Positions 7,649 to 14,377 of a stretch of 14,449 nucleotides of DNA are shown here, piece after piece (the first letter of the stretch is position 1; each line of letters starts with the position of its first letter). The stretch comes from an uncultured Asticcacaulis sp. (lineage in GTDB: Bacteria > Pseudomonadota > Alphaproteobacteria > Caulobacterales > Caulobacteraceae): the NCBI GenBank assembly GCA_946482045.1, contig CAMLPZ010000085.1:1-14449 (forward strand), in the 5' to 3' direction. The position numbers and the translations under genes are program-made. The notes under the pieces are model-generated. The model saw nothing but the letters and a program-made list of their open reading frames with translations, did no database searches and was not told the origin of the DNA.

Positions 7649-7699
7649 AGTCAGTTTATGTGACAGTTTGAGCGAGTTTGCATGACGGTTTTACAAAGG
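7649..7699 (-). promoter_or_regulatory. Pho-box-like 11-base direct-repeat array upstream of the receptor gene
   Basis: Read on the minus strand this stretch breaks into 7-base units separated by 4-base AT-rich spacers: CCTTTGT-AAAA, CCGTCAT-GCAA, ACTCGCT-CAAA, CTGTCAC-ATAA, ACTGACT. The 7+4 periodicity is that of PhoB boxes (two CTGTCAT-like units 11 bases apart), and other OmpR-family regulators also bind tandem repeats of about 10-11 bases. CTGTCAC-ATAA matches the box half and spacer fully, while the first two units together match 13 of 18 positions of the classic box; other units are weak. The array ends 42 bases before the receptor start codon. Phytase as a downstream product fits phosphate control, but the neighbouring OmpR-type regulator could equally be the binder. 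Confidence 0.45.
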
Positions 7700-7706
7700 C
7701 CGTCAT
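7682..7706. repeat. Inverted repeat ATGACGG / CCGTCAT overlapping the array
   Basis: Perfect 7-base arms ATGACGG (7682-7688) and CCGTCAT (7700-7706) separated by 11 bases, just upstream of or within the likely promoter of the receptor operon. The motif GTCAT/ATGAC recurs a third and fourth time at 7732-7743. Could be a dimer-binding operator distinct from, or part of, the direct-repeat array. Confidence 0.45.
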
Positions 7707-7731
7707 ATAAGACCAACAGAGTCAGATGTGT

Positions 7732-7743
7732 GTCATAAATGAC
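7732..7743. repeat. Small palindrome GTCAT-AA-ATGAC abutting the sensor-kinase stop codon
   Basis: Five-base arms GTCAT and ATGAC around AA, immediately after the stop codon of the sensor kinase. It shares the GTCAT core of the nearby inverted repeat. It may be an extra binding site for the same regulator; too short to be a terminator. Confidence 0.3.
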
Positions 7744-9135
7744 CTACCCTGCCGGTAGGGTAATGGTGGCGCGCAGACCGCCCATCGGACTGGTATCGAG
7801 CGTCAGGTCTCCCCCATGGCCGCGCACGATATCGCGGGCGATGGCAAGCCCTAAGCCCACGCCCTGGATGTTCTGGTTGCGCGAATCGTCGAGGCGCGAG
7901 AACGGCTTGAAGGCATCCTCGCGTTTTTCGGGGGAGATGCCGGGGCCGTCGTCATCGACGTGCAGGGCCAGGACGCGGCTGTCCTTTGTCGTGTTTACTT
8001 CGGCCGTCAGTTGGACGTTCTTGCCATAATGAAAGCCGTTCATGACCAGATTCGTCAGGGCGCGTTGGATCGACAGGGTGCGGATGCGGATGGCAATCTC
8101 TTCGGCCGGCACGTCGACATCAAGCGCATGGCCGGCGCGGCGCGTGCTGTCGCGAATGCCTTCGACAAGGTCGCGCACGGTGACGGTGTCGGTGTCCTCG
8201 GCGATCTCGCCGCGCGCGAAGGCGAGGTATTCGTCGATCATGTAGGCCATTTCCGACACGTCCTGCTTCATGCGCTGGGTGGCGGCGTCCTGCTCGGTCA
8301 TGGCCAGTTCCAGTTTGAGACGCGTCAGTGGCGTGCGCAGGTCGTGGCTGACCGAGGCCAGGAGGGTGGTGCGTTGTTCGATCTGGCGCTGGATGCGCTC
8401 CTTCATCTCCAGGAAGGCGTTGGCGGCGGAGCGGACTTCCGTGGCGCCATAGGGCTTGAAGGCCGGATCGTCCTCGCCGCGGCCGAACTTTTCGGCGGCT
8501 TCGGCCAGGCGTTCGATGGCGCGGACCTGGTTGCGGATGAACAGGGTCGCGACCGTGGTCAGCACGAAGGTCGCGCCGACCATCCAGAAGATGAATATAT
8601 AGCCGGTGGTAGCGAACGCCCGGTCCTTGGGCGTGATGATGCGCAGCGTGCCACCCTCCACCTTGACGCGGATATCGAGGTGGGCTTCGTAGCGTGTGGT
8701 GTCGAACCAGTAGGGATTGTCGAGGCGGCTGCGAAGCGCCCGGTCGATGGCGCGGTCGAGCGGTACGAAGATGGACTTGCGCTGGCTTTCGGGCAGGCTT
8801 GCGTTCTTTTGCAGTACGATCGACAGCTGCATCGGGATGCGCGCCTGGTTCTGGATATGCTCCAGATTGGCGGCGCTGGGGTTTTCCTCATAGGCGCTGA
8901 CCGCCCAGGCGATGTCGCCGGCCATGGCTTCGGATAGCTTGGCAGTCACCGCCTCCCAGTGCATATCGAAGAACATCCAGGTGATCAGCACCTGCATGAC
9001 GATGATGGGCAGAACAATGATCAGCAGGACGCGCGCCATCAGGGTGCGCGGGAAGTTGCGCTTCAGGAAACGCGACCAGAAGCGGAAACGGGGTAGCTTC
9101 AACGGCCTGGCGCGGCTTGTTTCCGGCGATGCCAT
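7744..9135 (-). CDS. EnvZ-type membrane sensor histidine kinase
   Basis: Partner kinase of the adjacent response regulator. The 463 residues show a basic cytoplasmic N-terminus, a first membrane segment (about 34-56), a periplasmic sensor region of about 120 residues (57-177) with no recognised domain, a second membrane segment (about 178-200) and a HAMP linker (about 201-253). The phospho-acceptor is His264 in SVSHDLRTPLTR. The ATP-binding domain has an N box (NLVMNGFHYG, 362-371), DDDGPG (394-399), an F box (KPFSRLDDSRN) and GVGLGL (425-430), so it should be active. The start follows the regulator stop by 3 bases, which shows a coupled operon. The signal is unknown. No terminator is visible after the gene, so read-through into the receptor-phytase genes is possible. 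Confidence 0.92.
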   Translation of the reverse strand: MASPETSRARPLKLPRFRFWSRFLKRNFPRTLMARVLLIIVLPIIVMQVLITWMFFDMHWEAVTAKLSEAMAGDIAWAVSAYEENPSAANLEHIQNQARIPMQLSIVLQKNASLPESQRKSIFVPLDRAIDRALRSRLDNPYWFDTTRYEAHLDIRVKVEGGTLRIITPKDRAFATTGYIFIFWMVGATFVLTTVATLFIRNQVRAIERLAEAAEKFGRGEDDPAFKPYGATEVRSAANAFLEMKERIQRQIEQRTTLLASVSHDLRTPLTRLKLELAMTEQDAATQRMKQDVSEMAYMIDEYLAFARGEIAEDTDTVTVRDLVEGIRDSTRRAGHALDVDVPAEEIAIRIRTLSIQRALTNLVMNGFHYGKNVQLTAEVNTTKDSRVLALHVDDDGPGISPEKREDAFKPFSRLDDSRNQNIQGVGLGLAIARDIVRGHGGDLTLDTSPMGGLRATITLPAG

Positions 9136-9138
9136 CTA

Positions 9139-9831
9139 TCAGTCCGGCGCCAGCATATAGCCCTTGCCACGGACGGTTTGCAGGTAGCGCGGGTTCTTGG
9201 GGTCCTGCTCGATCTTGCGGCGCAGGCGCGTGACCTGGACGTCGACGGCGCGGCCAGTGGTGTCGACGCTGTCCTTGGCCAGGTCCATGCGGTCGACCGG
9301 CACATTGGCGCGTTCGGCCAGGTATTTCAGCAGTTGCGATTCGGCCTCGGTCAGACGGATCGGGCTGCCGCCCTTGCTCAGTTCCGCACGTTCGAGATCG
9401 AAGACGAATGGTCCCATGGCGACCGACTTGGGCAGGGCCGACTTGACGCCGGTGCGTCTCAGGATCGCTTCGATACGCAGCAGCAGTTCCTGGGGCTCGA
9501 ACGGCTTGGCCAGATAGTCGTCGGCGCCCAGGCTCAGGCCCGTGATACGATCGGTAGATTCGCCGCGCGCCGTCAGGATGAGGATCGGCACGGTCGAGTT
9601 GGCGCGCACCCATTTCGAAAGGGAAAAGCCGTCTTCGCCCGGCATCATGACGTCAAGGATCAGAAGGTCGAAGTCGAGGAGCTGCAGCATGCGCTTGGCG
9701 GCATCGGCGTGGGCCGCCGCCGTGACGCGGAAGCCGTGCCGCGACAGGAATTCCTTGAGCAGGGTACGGATACGGTCGTCATCGTCGACGACAAGGAGAT
9801 GGCGGACTGTGGCGTCGTTCAGAGTCGTCAT
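9139..9831 (-). CDS. OmpR/PetR-like response regulator
   Basis: Two-component transcription factor of 230 residues. The receiver domain (about 10-122) has the acidic cluster VVDDDD (14-19), phospho-acceptor Asp60 in LILDVMMPGEDG, ILTARG and YLAKPFEPQELL. The C-terminal winged helix (about 132-228) contains LTEAESQLLKYL, GRAVDVQVTRLRRKIEQD and VRGKGYML. Overall it resembles alphaproteobacterial PetR/OmpR proteins and not PhoB. The start is uncertain: ATG at 9831 gives MTTLNDATVRHLL and is preceded by a weak GAGCAG; ATG at 9846 adds five residues. A reading from 9942 would begin upstream of the likely promoter and is not used. It is the first gene of an operon with the kinase, and divergent from the hybrid kinase. 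Confidence 0.93.
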   Translation of the reverse strand: MTTLNDATVRHLLVVDDDDRIRTLLKEFLSRHGFRVTAAAHADAAKRMLQLLDFDLLILDVMMPGEDGFSLSKWVRANSTVPILILTARGESTDRITGLSLGADDYLAKPFEPQELLLRIEAILRRTGVKSALPKSVAMGPFVFDLERAELSKGGSPIRLTEAESQLLKYLAERANVPVDRMDLAKDSVDTTGRAVDVQVTRLRRKIEQDPKNPRYLQTVRGKGYMLAPD

Positions 9832-9889
9832 GTCTGCTCGCGGCATGGTAGTGTTGGGCCGAATGGACGGATTCGGTACGTTTTGAGAT

Positions 9890-9918
9890 ACTGTAAGGCC
9901 AGTGATCCCGATTGTCAC
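9890..9918 (-). promoter_or_regulatory. Candidate sigma-70 promoter of the response regulator-kinase operon
   Basis: On the minus strand GTGACA (9918-9913; 5 of 6 to TTGACA) and TACAGT (9895-9890; 4 of 6 to TATAAT) are separated by exactly 17 bases. They lie about 60 bases before the ATG at 9831, which leaves room for a leader. It supports the shorter start of the regulator. GANTC methylation-type sites lie at 9822-9826, 9870-9874 and 9962-9966. Confidence 0.5.
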
Positions 9919-10001
9919 ACCTAATACGTCCGGCAAAGCCATGGTTTTTCAGCCGACAGCGGATTCCGTTCGCGCCGAGGCGATCACATGGGGCATGCCA
10001 C

Positions 10002-10031
10002 TTTCCATTTTCGCCAATTGCGCGTTATAAA
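10002..10031 (+). promoter_or_regulatory. Candidate promoter of the hybrid kinase, giving a leaderless mRNA
   Basis: TTTCCA (10002-10007) and TATAAA (10026-10031) are 18 bases apart. The ATG at 10037 lies only 5 bases after the -10 box, at the normal distance for a transcription start. The bases between (CCCCT) contain no ribosome-binding site. Together this suggests transcription starts at or next to the start codon. Confidence 0.5.
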
Positions 10032-10036
10032 CCCCT

Positions 10037-12133
10037 ATGACCAGGGAACGGGTATTCAGCGAAATCAAGTCAGCGCAGGATACGGGCCTGTTCGAAACGC
10101 TGGCCAATTCCCTGCCGGCGCTTGTTTGGGTCGCGGATGCTTCCGGCGCCTGCATCTGGTTCAACCGGCAGTGGCTGGATTTTACCGGCCGAACGCTCGA
10201 ACAGGAGCTCGGCGACGGCTGGATCGACAGCGTCCACCCCGACGACCGCCAGCATTGCGAAGAGACCTATCATCGCAATCTGTCGGCGCGGCAGCCCTCA
10301 CAGATCGAGTATCGCCTGCGCCACCATTCGGGGGAATACCGCTGGATTCTCGACCGCGGCGGGCCACGCTTCGATAGCGGCGGCGCATTCATAGGTTTTA
10401 CCGGCGCCTGCATGGACATCGAGGACCGCAAGCAAGCCGAGGCCGAGCGGTCGCGCTTCTTTGACGTCGCGACCGATATCCTCATGACCTTCAGGGGCGA
10501 TGGCTATGTGTCGAGCGTCAATCCGGCGTGCGAGCGCATCCTGGGCTGGACGGCCGAAGAGATACTAAAGATTCCTCTGTCCGAACTGGTCCATCCTGAC
10601 GACGTCGAGCGGACGCGCGCCACCGGCCCATTTATCCTGAACGGCGGGGAACTGGTCAATTTCGAGAACCGCTATCGCCACAAGGATGGCAGTTATCGTT
10701 GGCTGACGTGGCGGGCGCGTCCCGATCCGGAAGGCAAGCTGATCTACGGGGCGGCGGTCGATATTACCGACCGCAAGGCGGCCGAGACGCAGTTGCGCCT
10801 GCTCAATGAGACCCTGGAAGTCAAGGTCGCGGAGCGGACGCGCGAACTGGCTGCCGGCGAAGCCGCAACACGCGCTGCCAAGGAAGAGTTGCGCCGGCAC
10901 CGCGACAATCTCCAGGAACTGATCATTGAGCAGACGCGGGACCTGATCGCCGCGCGGGACCAGGCCGAGGCGGCGAACCGCACCAAGAGCGAGTTCCTGG
11001 CCAATATGAGCCATGAAATCCGCACGCCGATGAATGCGGTCATTGGCCTGTCGCACCTGCTGGCGCACAGCGAGCCTTTGACCATCCGCCAGCGCGAGTA
11101 TATCGACACGCTAGGCAAGAGCGCCGCGTCTTTGCTGGAACTGATTAACGACCTGCTCGATGTTTCGCGCCTGGAGGCCGGCGCGGTCAAGCTTGAGACC
11201 ATTCCCTTTACCCTGTGCCCGCTGATTCAGGATGTGGTGCGGATGATGGAAGGGGCCTGCAAGGACAAGGGCCTGTCCTTCGCGGTCGAGGGCGGCCTGA
11301 GCGATCACCGGCCATTTCTTGGCGATCCGGGCAAGTTGAAGCAGATCCTGGTCAATCTCTGCAGCAACGCCGTCAAGTTCACCGAAAGCGGTGGCGTGCG
11401 CATCATCGTCAGCGACGCACAGGCTGGCGAAGGGCGCGATACCGTGACGCTGGCGGTTGCCGACACCGGCATCGGCATCCCGCAGGTCAAGCTGGCAACC
11501 ATTTTCGATAAGTTCAGCCAGGCCGACTCCTCGATCAGCCGTAAATACGGCGGCACTGGGCTGGGGCTGGCCATCTCGCGCACCCTGACGGAACTGATGG
11601 GCGGTGAACTGACGGTCGAAAGCCGGGAGGGGCAGGGGTCGATCTTCACGGTCCGGTTGACGCTCGACAAGTGTGAGGCGGCGGCTCCGGTCGCCTTGGT
11701 GCCCCCGGCGGTGGACACGGATGCGCCGCGGCACCGTGTCTTGCTGGTGGAGGATCAGCCAGCCAATGTGCTGGTGGCGACCAGCCTTCTGGAGGCGATG
11801 GGCTATGACTGTGATGTCGCTGAAACGGGGATCGAGGCGCTGGAGCGGCTGTCGAAGCGACAGGATTACTCCGTTGTGCTGATGGACGTGCAGATGCCGG
11901 GGATGGACGGCCTGGAAGCCACGCGGCGGGTGAGGGCGCTGGGCAGTGCCGCCGGCGGTGATATCGCTATTGTCGGTATGACCGCCTACGCTTTGACGGG
12001 CGACCGCGAACGGTGCCTCGACGCCGGTATGGACGACTACATCTCCAAGCCTTTCGCGGCCGCCACCCTGCAGGCTAAGCTGTCGGAGGTCATCCAGCGC
12101 GCCCGTGGCGCCAGTGCCAGACAGCCGGCATAA
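10037..12133 (+). CDS. PAS-PAS hybrid sensor histidine kinase with receiver domain
   Basis: A 698-residue kinase without signal peptide or membrane segment, so probably cytoplasmic. Domain order: PAS1 with PAC (about 18-135: ANSLPALVWVADASG ... GACMDIEDRKQAE), PAS2 with PAC (about 139-245: VATDILMTFRGDG ... AAVDITDRKAAE), a coiled-coil linker (about 248-322), a dimerisation/phospho-acceptor domain with His326 in ANMSHEIRTPMNAVIG, an ATP-binding domain (about 430-550) with NLCSNAVKF, DTGIGIP, KFSQADSS and GGTGLGL, and a C-terminal receiver (567-685) with phospho-acceptor Asp617 in LMDVQMPGMDG, MTAYAL and YISKPF. All catalytic residues are present. No Hpt protein or partner regulator is encoded nearby, so phosphotransfer must go elsewhere. 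The signal cannot be predicted. Divergent from the two-component operon; no terminator is seen before the transporter gene. Confidence 0.94.
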   Translation: MTRERVFSEIKSAQDTGLFETLANSLPALVWVADASGACIWFNRQWLDFTGRTLEQELGDGWIDSVHPDDRQHCEETYHRNLSARQPSQIEYRLRHHSGEYRWILDRGGPRFDSGGAFIGFTGACMDIEDRKQAEAERSRFFDVATDILMTFRGDGYVSSVNPACERILGWTAEEILKIPLSELVHPDDVERTRATGPFILNGGELVNFENRYRHKDGSYRWLTWRARPDPEGKLIYGAAVDITDRKAAETQLRLLNETLEVKVAERTRELAAGEAATRAAKEELRRHRDNLQELIIEQTRDLIAARDQAEAANRTKSEFLANMSHEIRTPMNAVIGLSHLLAHSEPLTIRQREYIDTLGKSAASLLELINDLLDVSRLEAGAVKLETIPFTLCPLIQDVVRMMEGACKDKGLSFAVEGGLSDHRPFLGDPGKLKQILVNLCSNAVKFTESGGVRIIVSDAQAGEGRDTVTLAVADTGIGIPQVKLATIFDKFSQADSSISRKYGGTGLGLAISRTLTELMGGELTVESREGQGSIFTVRLTLDKCEAAAPVALVPPAVDTDAPRHRVLLVEDQPANVLVATSLLEAMGYDCDVAETGIEALERLSKRQDYSVVLMDVQMPGMDGLEATRRVRALGSAAGGDIAIVGMTAYALTGDRERCLDAGMDDYISKPFAAATLQAKLSEVIQRARGASARQPA

Positions 12134-12162
12134 AAGCAGGCTGAGAAGGCCGGCAGGCAGAA

Positions 12163-12178
12163 AACGCTTGCAATCGTT
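12163..12178. promoter_or_regulatory. Operator-like palindrome upstream of the nucleoside transporter
   Basis: AACGCTTGCAATCGTT is a 16-base palindrome with one mismatched pair (positions 5 and 12): AACG/CGTT outer arms around TTGCAA. It lies 58 bases before the transporter start, and its TTGCAA could itself be a -35 element. The size and symmetry resemble LacI-family operators. No LacI-type regulator is encoded in the window. Confidence 0.45.
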
Positions 12179-12236
12179 ACGCCCGTTATCGAAAAGTGCC
12201 CTTGTGCGCGTGTGCTGGCGCATTGGGGACGAGTTC

Positions 12237-13526
12237 ATGCCATTTACTTACGGCCCGGAAAACCTGCAAAGCCTTCTGGGCATAGTGATCATGCTGGCGG
12301 CTTGCTGGCTGCTTTCCGAAAACAAGAAGCGCTTTCCGTTTCGGCTGGCCATTGGCGCCGTACTGGTTCAGGTCATACTCATCGTCCTGTTGTTCGCGCT
12401 GCCGCAGTCGCATGCCGTCCTGGACGGTGTCGGGGCCGGCATGCAGGCCCTGTCGGACGCGACGATGCAGGGCGTGCAGTTTGTCTTCGGCTATATGGGC
12501 GGCGGTGACCAGCCCTATGCGGTGGTCAACCAGGGCGCGCTCTTCGTCTTTGCCCTGCGTGTCCTGCCGCTGATCATCGTGATTGGCGCGCTGTCGGCGC
12601 TTTTGTGGCACATCGGCGTGCTCAAGGCTGTTATCCGCTTCTTTGGCGTCATCTTCGAGAAGACGATTGGCCTGGGCGGCGCGTCTGCGCTGGGTGTGGC
12701 GTCCGGTATCTTTGTCGGCAATGTCGAAAGCCTGATCATTATCCGCGCCTATCTCGACAAGCTGACGCGCTCGGAGCTGTTTATCCTCGTAGTCGTCGGC
12801 ATGGCCAACGTGTCGGGTTCGACCATGGTCGCCTACGTCCAGATCCTGTCGGGCGTGCTGCCCAATGCCGCCGGTCACATTCTGGCCGCCTCGATTGTGT
12901 CGGCGCCGGCGGCGGTCCTGCTGGCGCGGATCATCGTTCCTGAGCGCGAGGGCCACGAACACGAAAAGGTCGATTACGGCAGCTCGCTGAAATACGACAG
13001 CGCCATCGACGCGATTTCCAAGGGTACGGCCGACGGCATGACGGTCGCCATGAGCATCGCCGCCATCCTGGTCGTCATGGTCGCCCTGGTGGCGCTGGTC
13101 AACCTGATGCTGGCGGGACTGCCGCTGTGGGACGGCCAGCCAGTGACGGTCGATCGCTTGCTGGGCGTACTGTTTTCGCCGCTGGCCTGGCTGATGGGCG
13201 TGCCGTGGAAGGAGGCTCAAACGGCCGGCTGGATACTGGGCGTCAAGATGGTGCTGACCGAGTTCGTCGCCTTCCTGAAGCTGGCCGCGATCCCGGCCGA
13301 TGGTATGTCGGAACGCACGCGTATCCTCATGACCTACGCCGTCTGCGGCTTCGCCAATATCGGCTCGGTCGGTATCACCGTCGCGGGCTATGGCGCCATG
13401 ATGCCGGACCGCCGCCCCGAACTTCTGGAACTGATCTGGAAAGCGCTGGTGGCTGGTTTCCTGGCGACCTGCCTGTCAGCGGCGATCGTCGGGGCCTTGC
13501 CGAACGCGATCTACGGCCTGAACTAA
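12237..13526 (+). CDS. Concentrative nucleoside transporter (CNT / NupC family)
   Basis: Cation-coupled importer of nucleosides in the inner membrane. The 429-residue product has many hydrophobic segments and the CNT blocks: an N-terminal LLSENKKRFPFR loop, VQFVFGYMGGGDQPYAVV, the gate region LPLIIVIGALSALLWHIGVL, the core ALGVASGIFVGNVESLIIIR with NVES (expected nucleoside/cation contact residues), ANVSGSTMVAYV, and near the C-terminus YAVCGFANIGSVGI. Length fits bacterial CNT proteins. The start is taken as the ATG at 12237 after GGGGACGAG. A longer reading from 12105 would add 44 basic residues overlapping the end of the hybrid kinase and is not membrane-like. An operator-like palindrome lies upstream. 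It converges on the thioesterase gene with only 7 bases between the stop codons. Confidence 0.93.
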   Translation: MPFTYGPENLQSLLGIVIMLAACWLLSENKKRFPFRLAIGAVLVQVILIVLLFALPQSHAVLDGVGAGMQALSDATMQGVQFVFGYMGGGDQPYAVVNQGALFVFALRVLPLIIVIGALSALLWHIGVLKAVIRFFGVIFEKTIGLGGASALGVASGIFVGNVESLIIIRAYLDKLTRSELFILVVVGMANVSGSTMVAYVQILSGVLPNAAGHILAASIVSAPAAVLLARIIVPEREGHEHEKVDYGSSLKYDSAIDAISKGTADGMTVAMSIAAILVVMVALVALVNLMLAGLPLWDGQPVTVDRLLGVLFSPLAWLMGVPWKEAQTAGWILGVKMVLTEFVAFLKLAAIPADGMSERTRILMTYAVCGFANIGSVGITVAGYGAMMPDRRPELLELIWKALVAGFLATCLSAAIVGALPNAIYGLN

Positions 13527-13533
13527 TAGACGA

Positions 13534-13989
13534 TCAGCCGTCGCGGCTGCCCTGTGCGGGCTTGCGCGCCAGAATGCCGGTAAAACTCATCAACAGTTTG
13601 CCATTGGCGTGCAGTTCGCCACGCCCGAAGACCAGCGTCTTGCCCGCACGGGTAATTTCGCCCGAAGCGATGATGATGTCGTCGAGCCGGCCCGGCACCT
13701 GAAACTGCGAATCAAGCTGCACGGTCACGGCGCCGCCGCCTTCAAGGTGGGGCAAGGCGAAGATGAACAAAGAGGTGTCGGCAAGCGTTAGGAGACAGCC
13801 GCCATGGACGGTTCCGCCGCCGTTAAGATGGCGCTTTTCCGCCTTGAAGGCCACTTTGACCTTTCCCGTCTCGTCGCTCTGGTAGTAGTAAGGGCCGACG
13901 AGGGCGTTGAAGTTCTCATTGATCTCGGCCACGGTCCAGCCGGCGAAGTCTCCCTCGGTAACGGCGTGAAGATTGGGTTCGCTGGCCAT
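13534..13989 (-). CDS. PaaI-family hotdog thioesterase
   Basis: Probable acyl-CoA thioesterase, cytoplasmic. The 151 residues include the hotdog signature LNGGGTVHGGCLLTLADTS (about 55-73), with the family's HGG turn and the acidic residue Asp71 on the central helix, then TVQLDSQFQVPGRLDDIIIASGEITRAGKTLVFGRGEL, the beta-strand part of the fold. Substrate cannot be deduced; family members act on phenylacetyl- or other aryl/acyl-CoAs. GGAG lies about 9 bases before the ATG. The gene is divergent from the DUF3253 gene, with 25 bases between the two start codons. Its 3' end overlaps a short hairpin next to the converging transporter gene. Confidence 0.9.
   Translation of the reverse strand: MASEPNLHAVTEGDFAGWTVAEINENFNALVGPYYYQSDETGKVKVAFKAEKRHLNGGGTVHGGCLLTLADTSLFIFALPHLEGGGAVTVQLDSQFQVPGRLDDIIIASGEITRAGKTLVFGRGELHANGKLLMSFTGILARKPAQGSRDG
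13535..13549. repeat. Short hairpin at the convergent transporter / thioesterase gene ends
   Basis: Perfect arms CAGCCG (13535-13540) and CGGCTG (13544-13549) around TCG, starting 8 bases after the transporter stop and overlapping the stop and last codons of the thioesterase gene. There is no T-run. It may act as a weak bidirectional end signal in a region with no other space for one. Confidence 0.3.
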
Positions 13990-14014
13990 AAGCTGTTACT
14001 CCGGAAGGAAAATC

Positions 14015-14263
14015 ATGTCGTCACAGGTCGAGGAGACTCTGATCGAGCTCTTATCGCAGGTGCGAGAGGGCGAGTCCATAAGCCCCAACCAGGTTGCAAA
14101 AGCCCTGGACGCCGAAAACTGGCAGCGCGAACTGCCGAAGGTGAAGGCGGTAGCTGTAGGCCTGGCACGCCAGGGGCGCCTCGAATTCGTCCGAAAGGGC
14201 AAGCCAGTGTCACCCGACGGTCTGAAAGGCATTTACCGGTTACGTCTTGTCGCTGAGGCATAG
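14015..14263 (+). CDS. DUF3253-family small protein (winged-helix-like)
   Basis: An 82-residue protein with the DUF3253 pattern: an N-terminal helix (VEETLIELLSQV), the ISPNQVAKAL block, a tryptophan-containing helix start (ENWQRELPKVKAVAVGLARQG), the wing-like RLEFVRKGKPVSPDG and a final IYRLRL strand. The fold is predicted to be winged-helix-like; function and DNA binding have not been shown. The ATG at 14015 follows GGAAGGAAA at a good distance. A reading from 13973 adds 14 residues overlapping the thioesterase coding region and was not used. A short terminator follows the stop. Confidence 0.85.
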   Translation: MSSQVEETLIELLSQVREGESISPNQVAKALDAENWQRELPKVKAVAVGLARQGRLEFVRKGKPVSPDGLKGIYRLRLVAEA

Positions 14264-14271
14264 CGTTTCGC

Positions 14272-14298
14272 GCAGGTGGCGAATCCTACCGCATTTTT
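14272..14298 (+). terminator. Probable Rho-independent terminator after the DUF3253 gene
   Basis: Stem GC-(A)-GGTGG (14272-14279) pairs with CTACCGC (14286-14292) around CGAATC, with one bulged A and one G-T pair, followed by ATTTTT (14293-14298). It begins 9 bases after the stop codon. The stem is short, so strength is uncertain. Confidence 0.5.
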
Positions 14299-14377
14299 AT
14301 ATGCTGAACGCCAAACACATACCAACGCGTCTTAATCTGGCTTGGGTGATCTTGCGAATTTATCAATCTCCATCATG

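Noticed and set aside
7960..8937. Plus-strand open frame of 325 codons opposite the sensor kinase
   Set aside because: Antisense to kinase motifs and without recognisable domain or ribosome-binding site.
7744..9831. Reading the two-component pair as PhoB/PhoR because of the Pho-box-like array
   Set aside because: The regulator resembles PetR/OmpR and the kinase is EnvZ-like with a large periplasmic domain and HAMP but no PAS, unlike PhoR; so PhoB is expected elsewhere in the genome.
9832..9942. Longer N-terminus for the response regulator from 9942
   Set aside because: The added residues do not belong to a receiver domain and the frame would begin upstream of the likely promoter at 9890-9918.
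12105..12236. Longer N-terminus for the nucleoside transporter from 12105
   Set aside because: Adds a 44-residue basic stretch overlapping the kinase gene and crossing the operator-like palindrome; the ATG at 12237 has a ribosome-binding site and gives the family's normal N-terminus.
11111..12238. Minus-strand open frame opposite the hybrid kinase
   Set aside because: Antisense to conserved kinase and receiver motifs; its translation is His/Gln/Arg-rich with no domain.
12186..13220. Minus-strand open frame opposite the nucleoside transporter
   Set aside because: Extreme Asp/His/Gln/Arg content is the complement of a hydrophobic membrane protein; not a gene.
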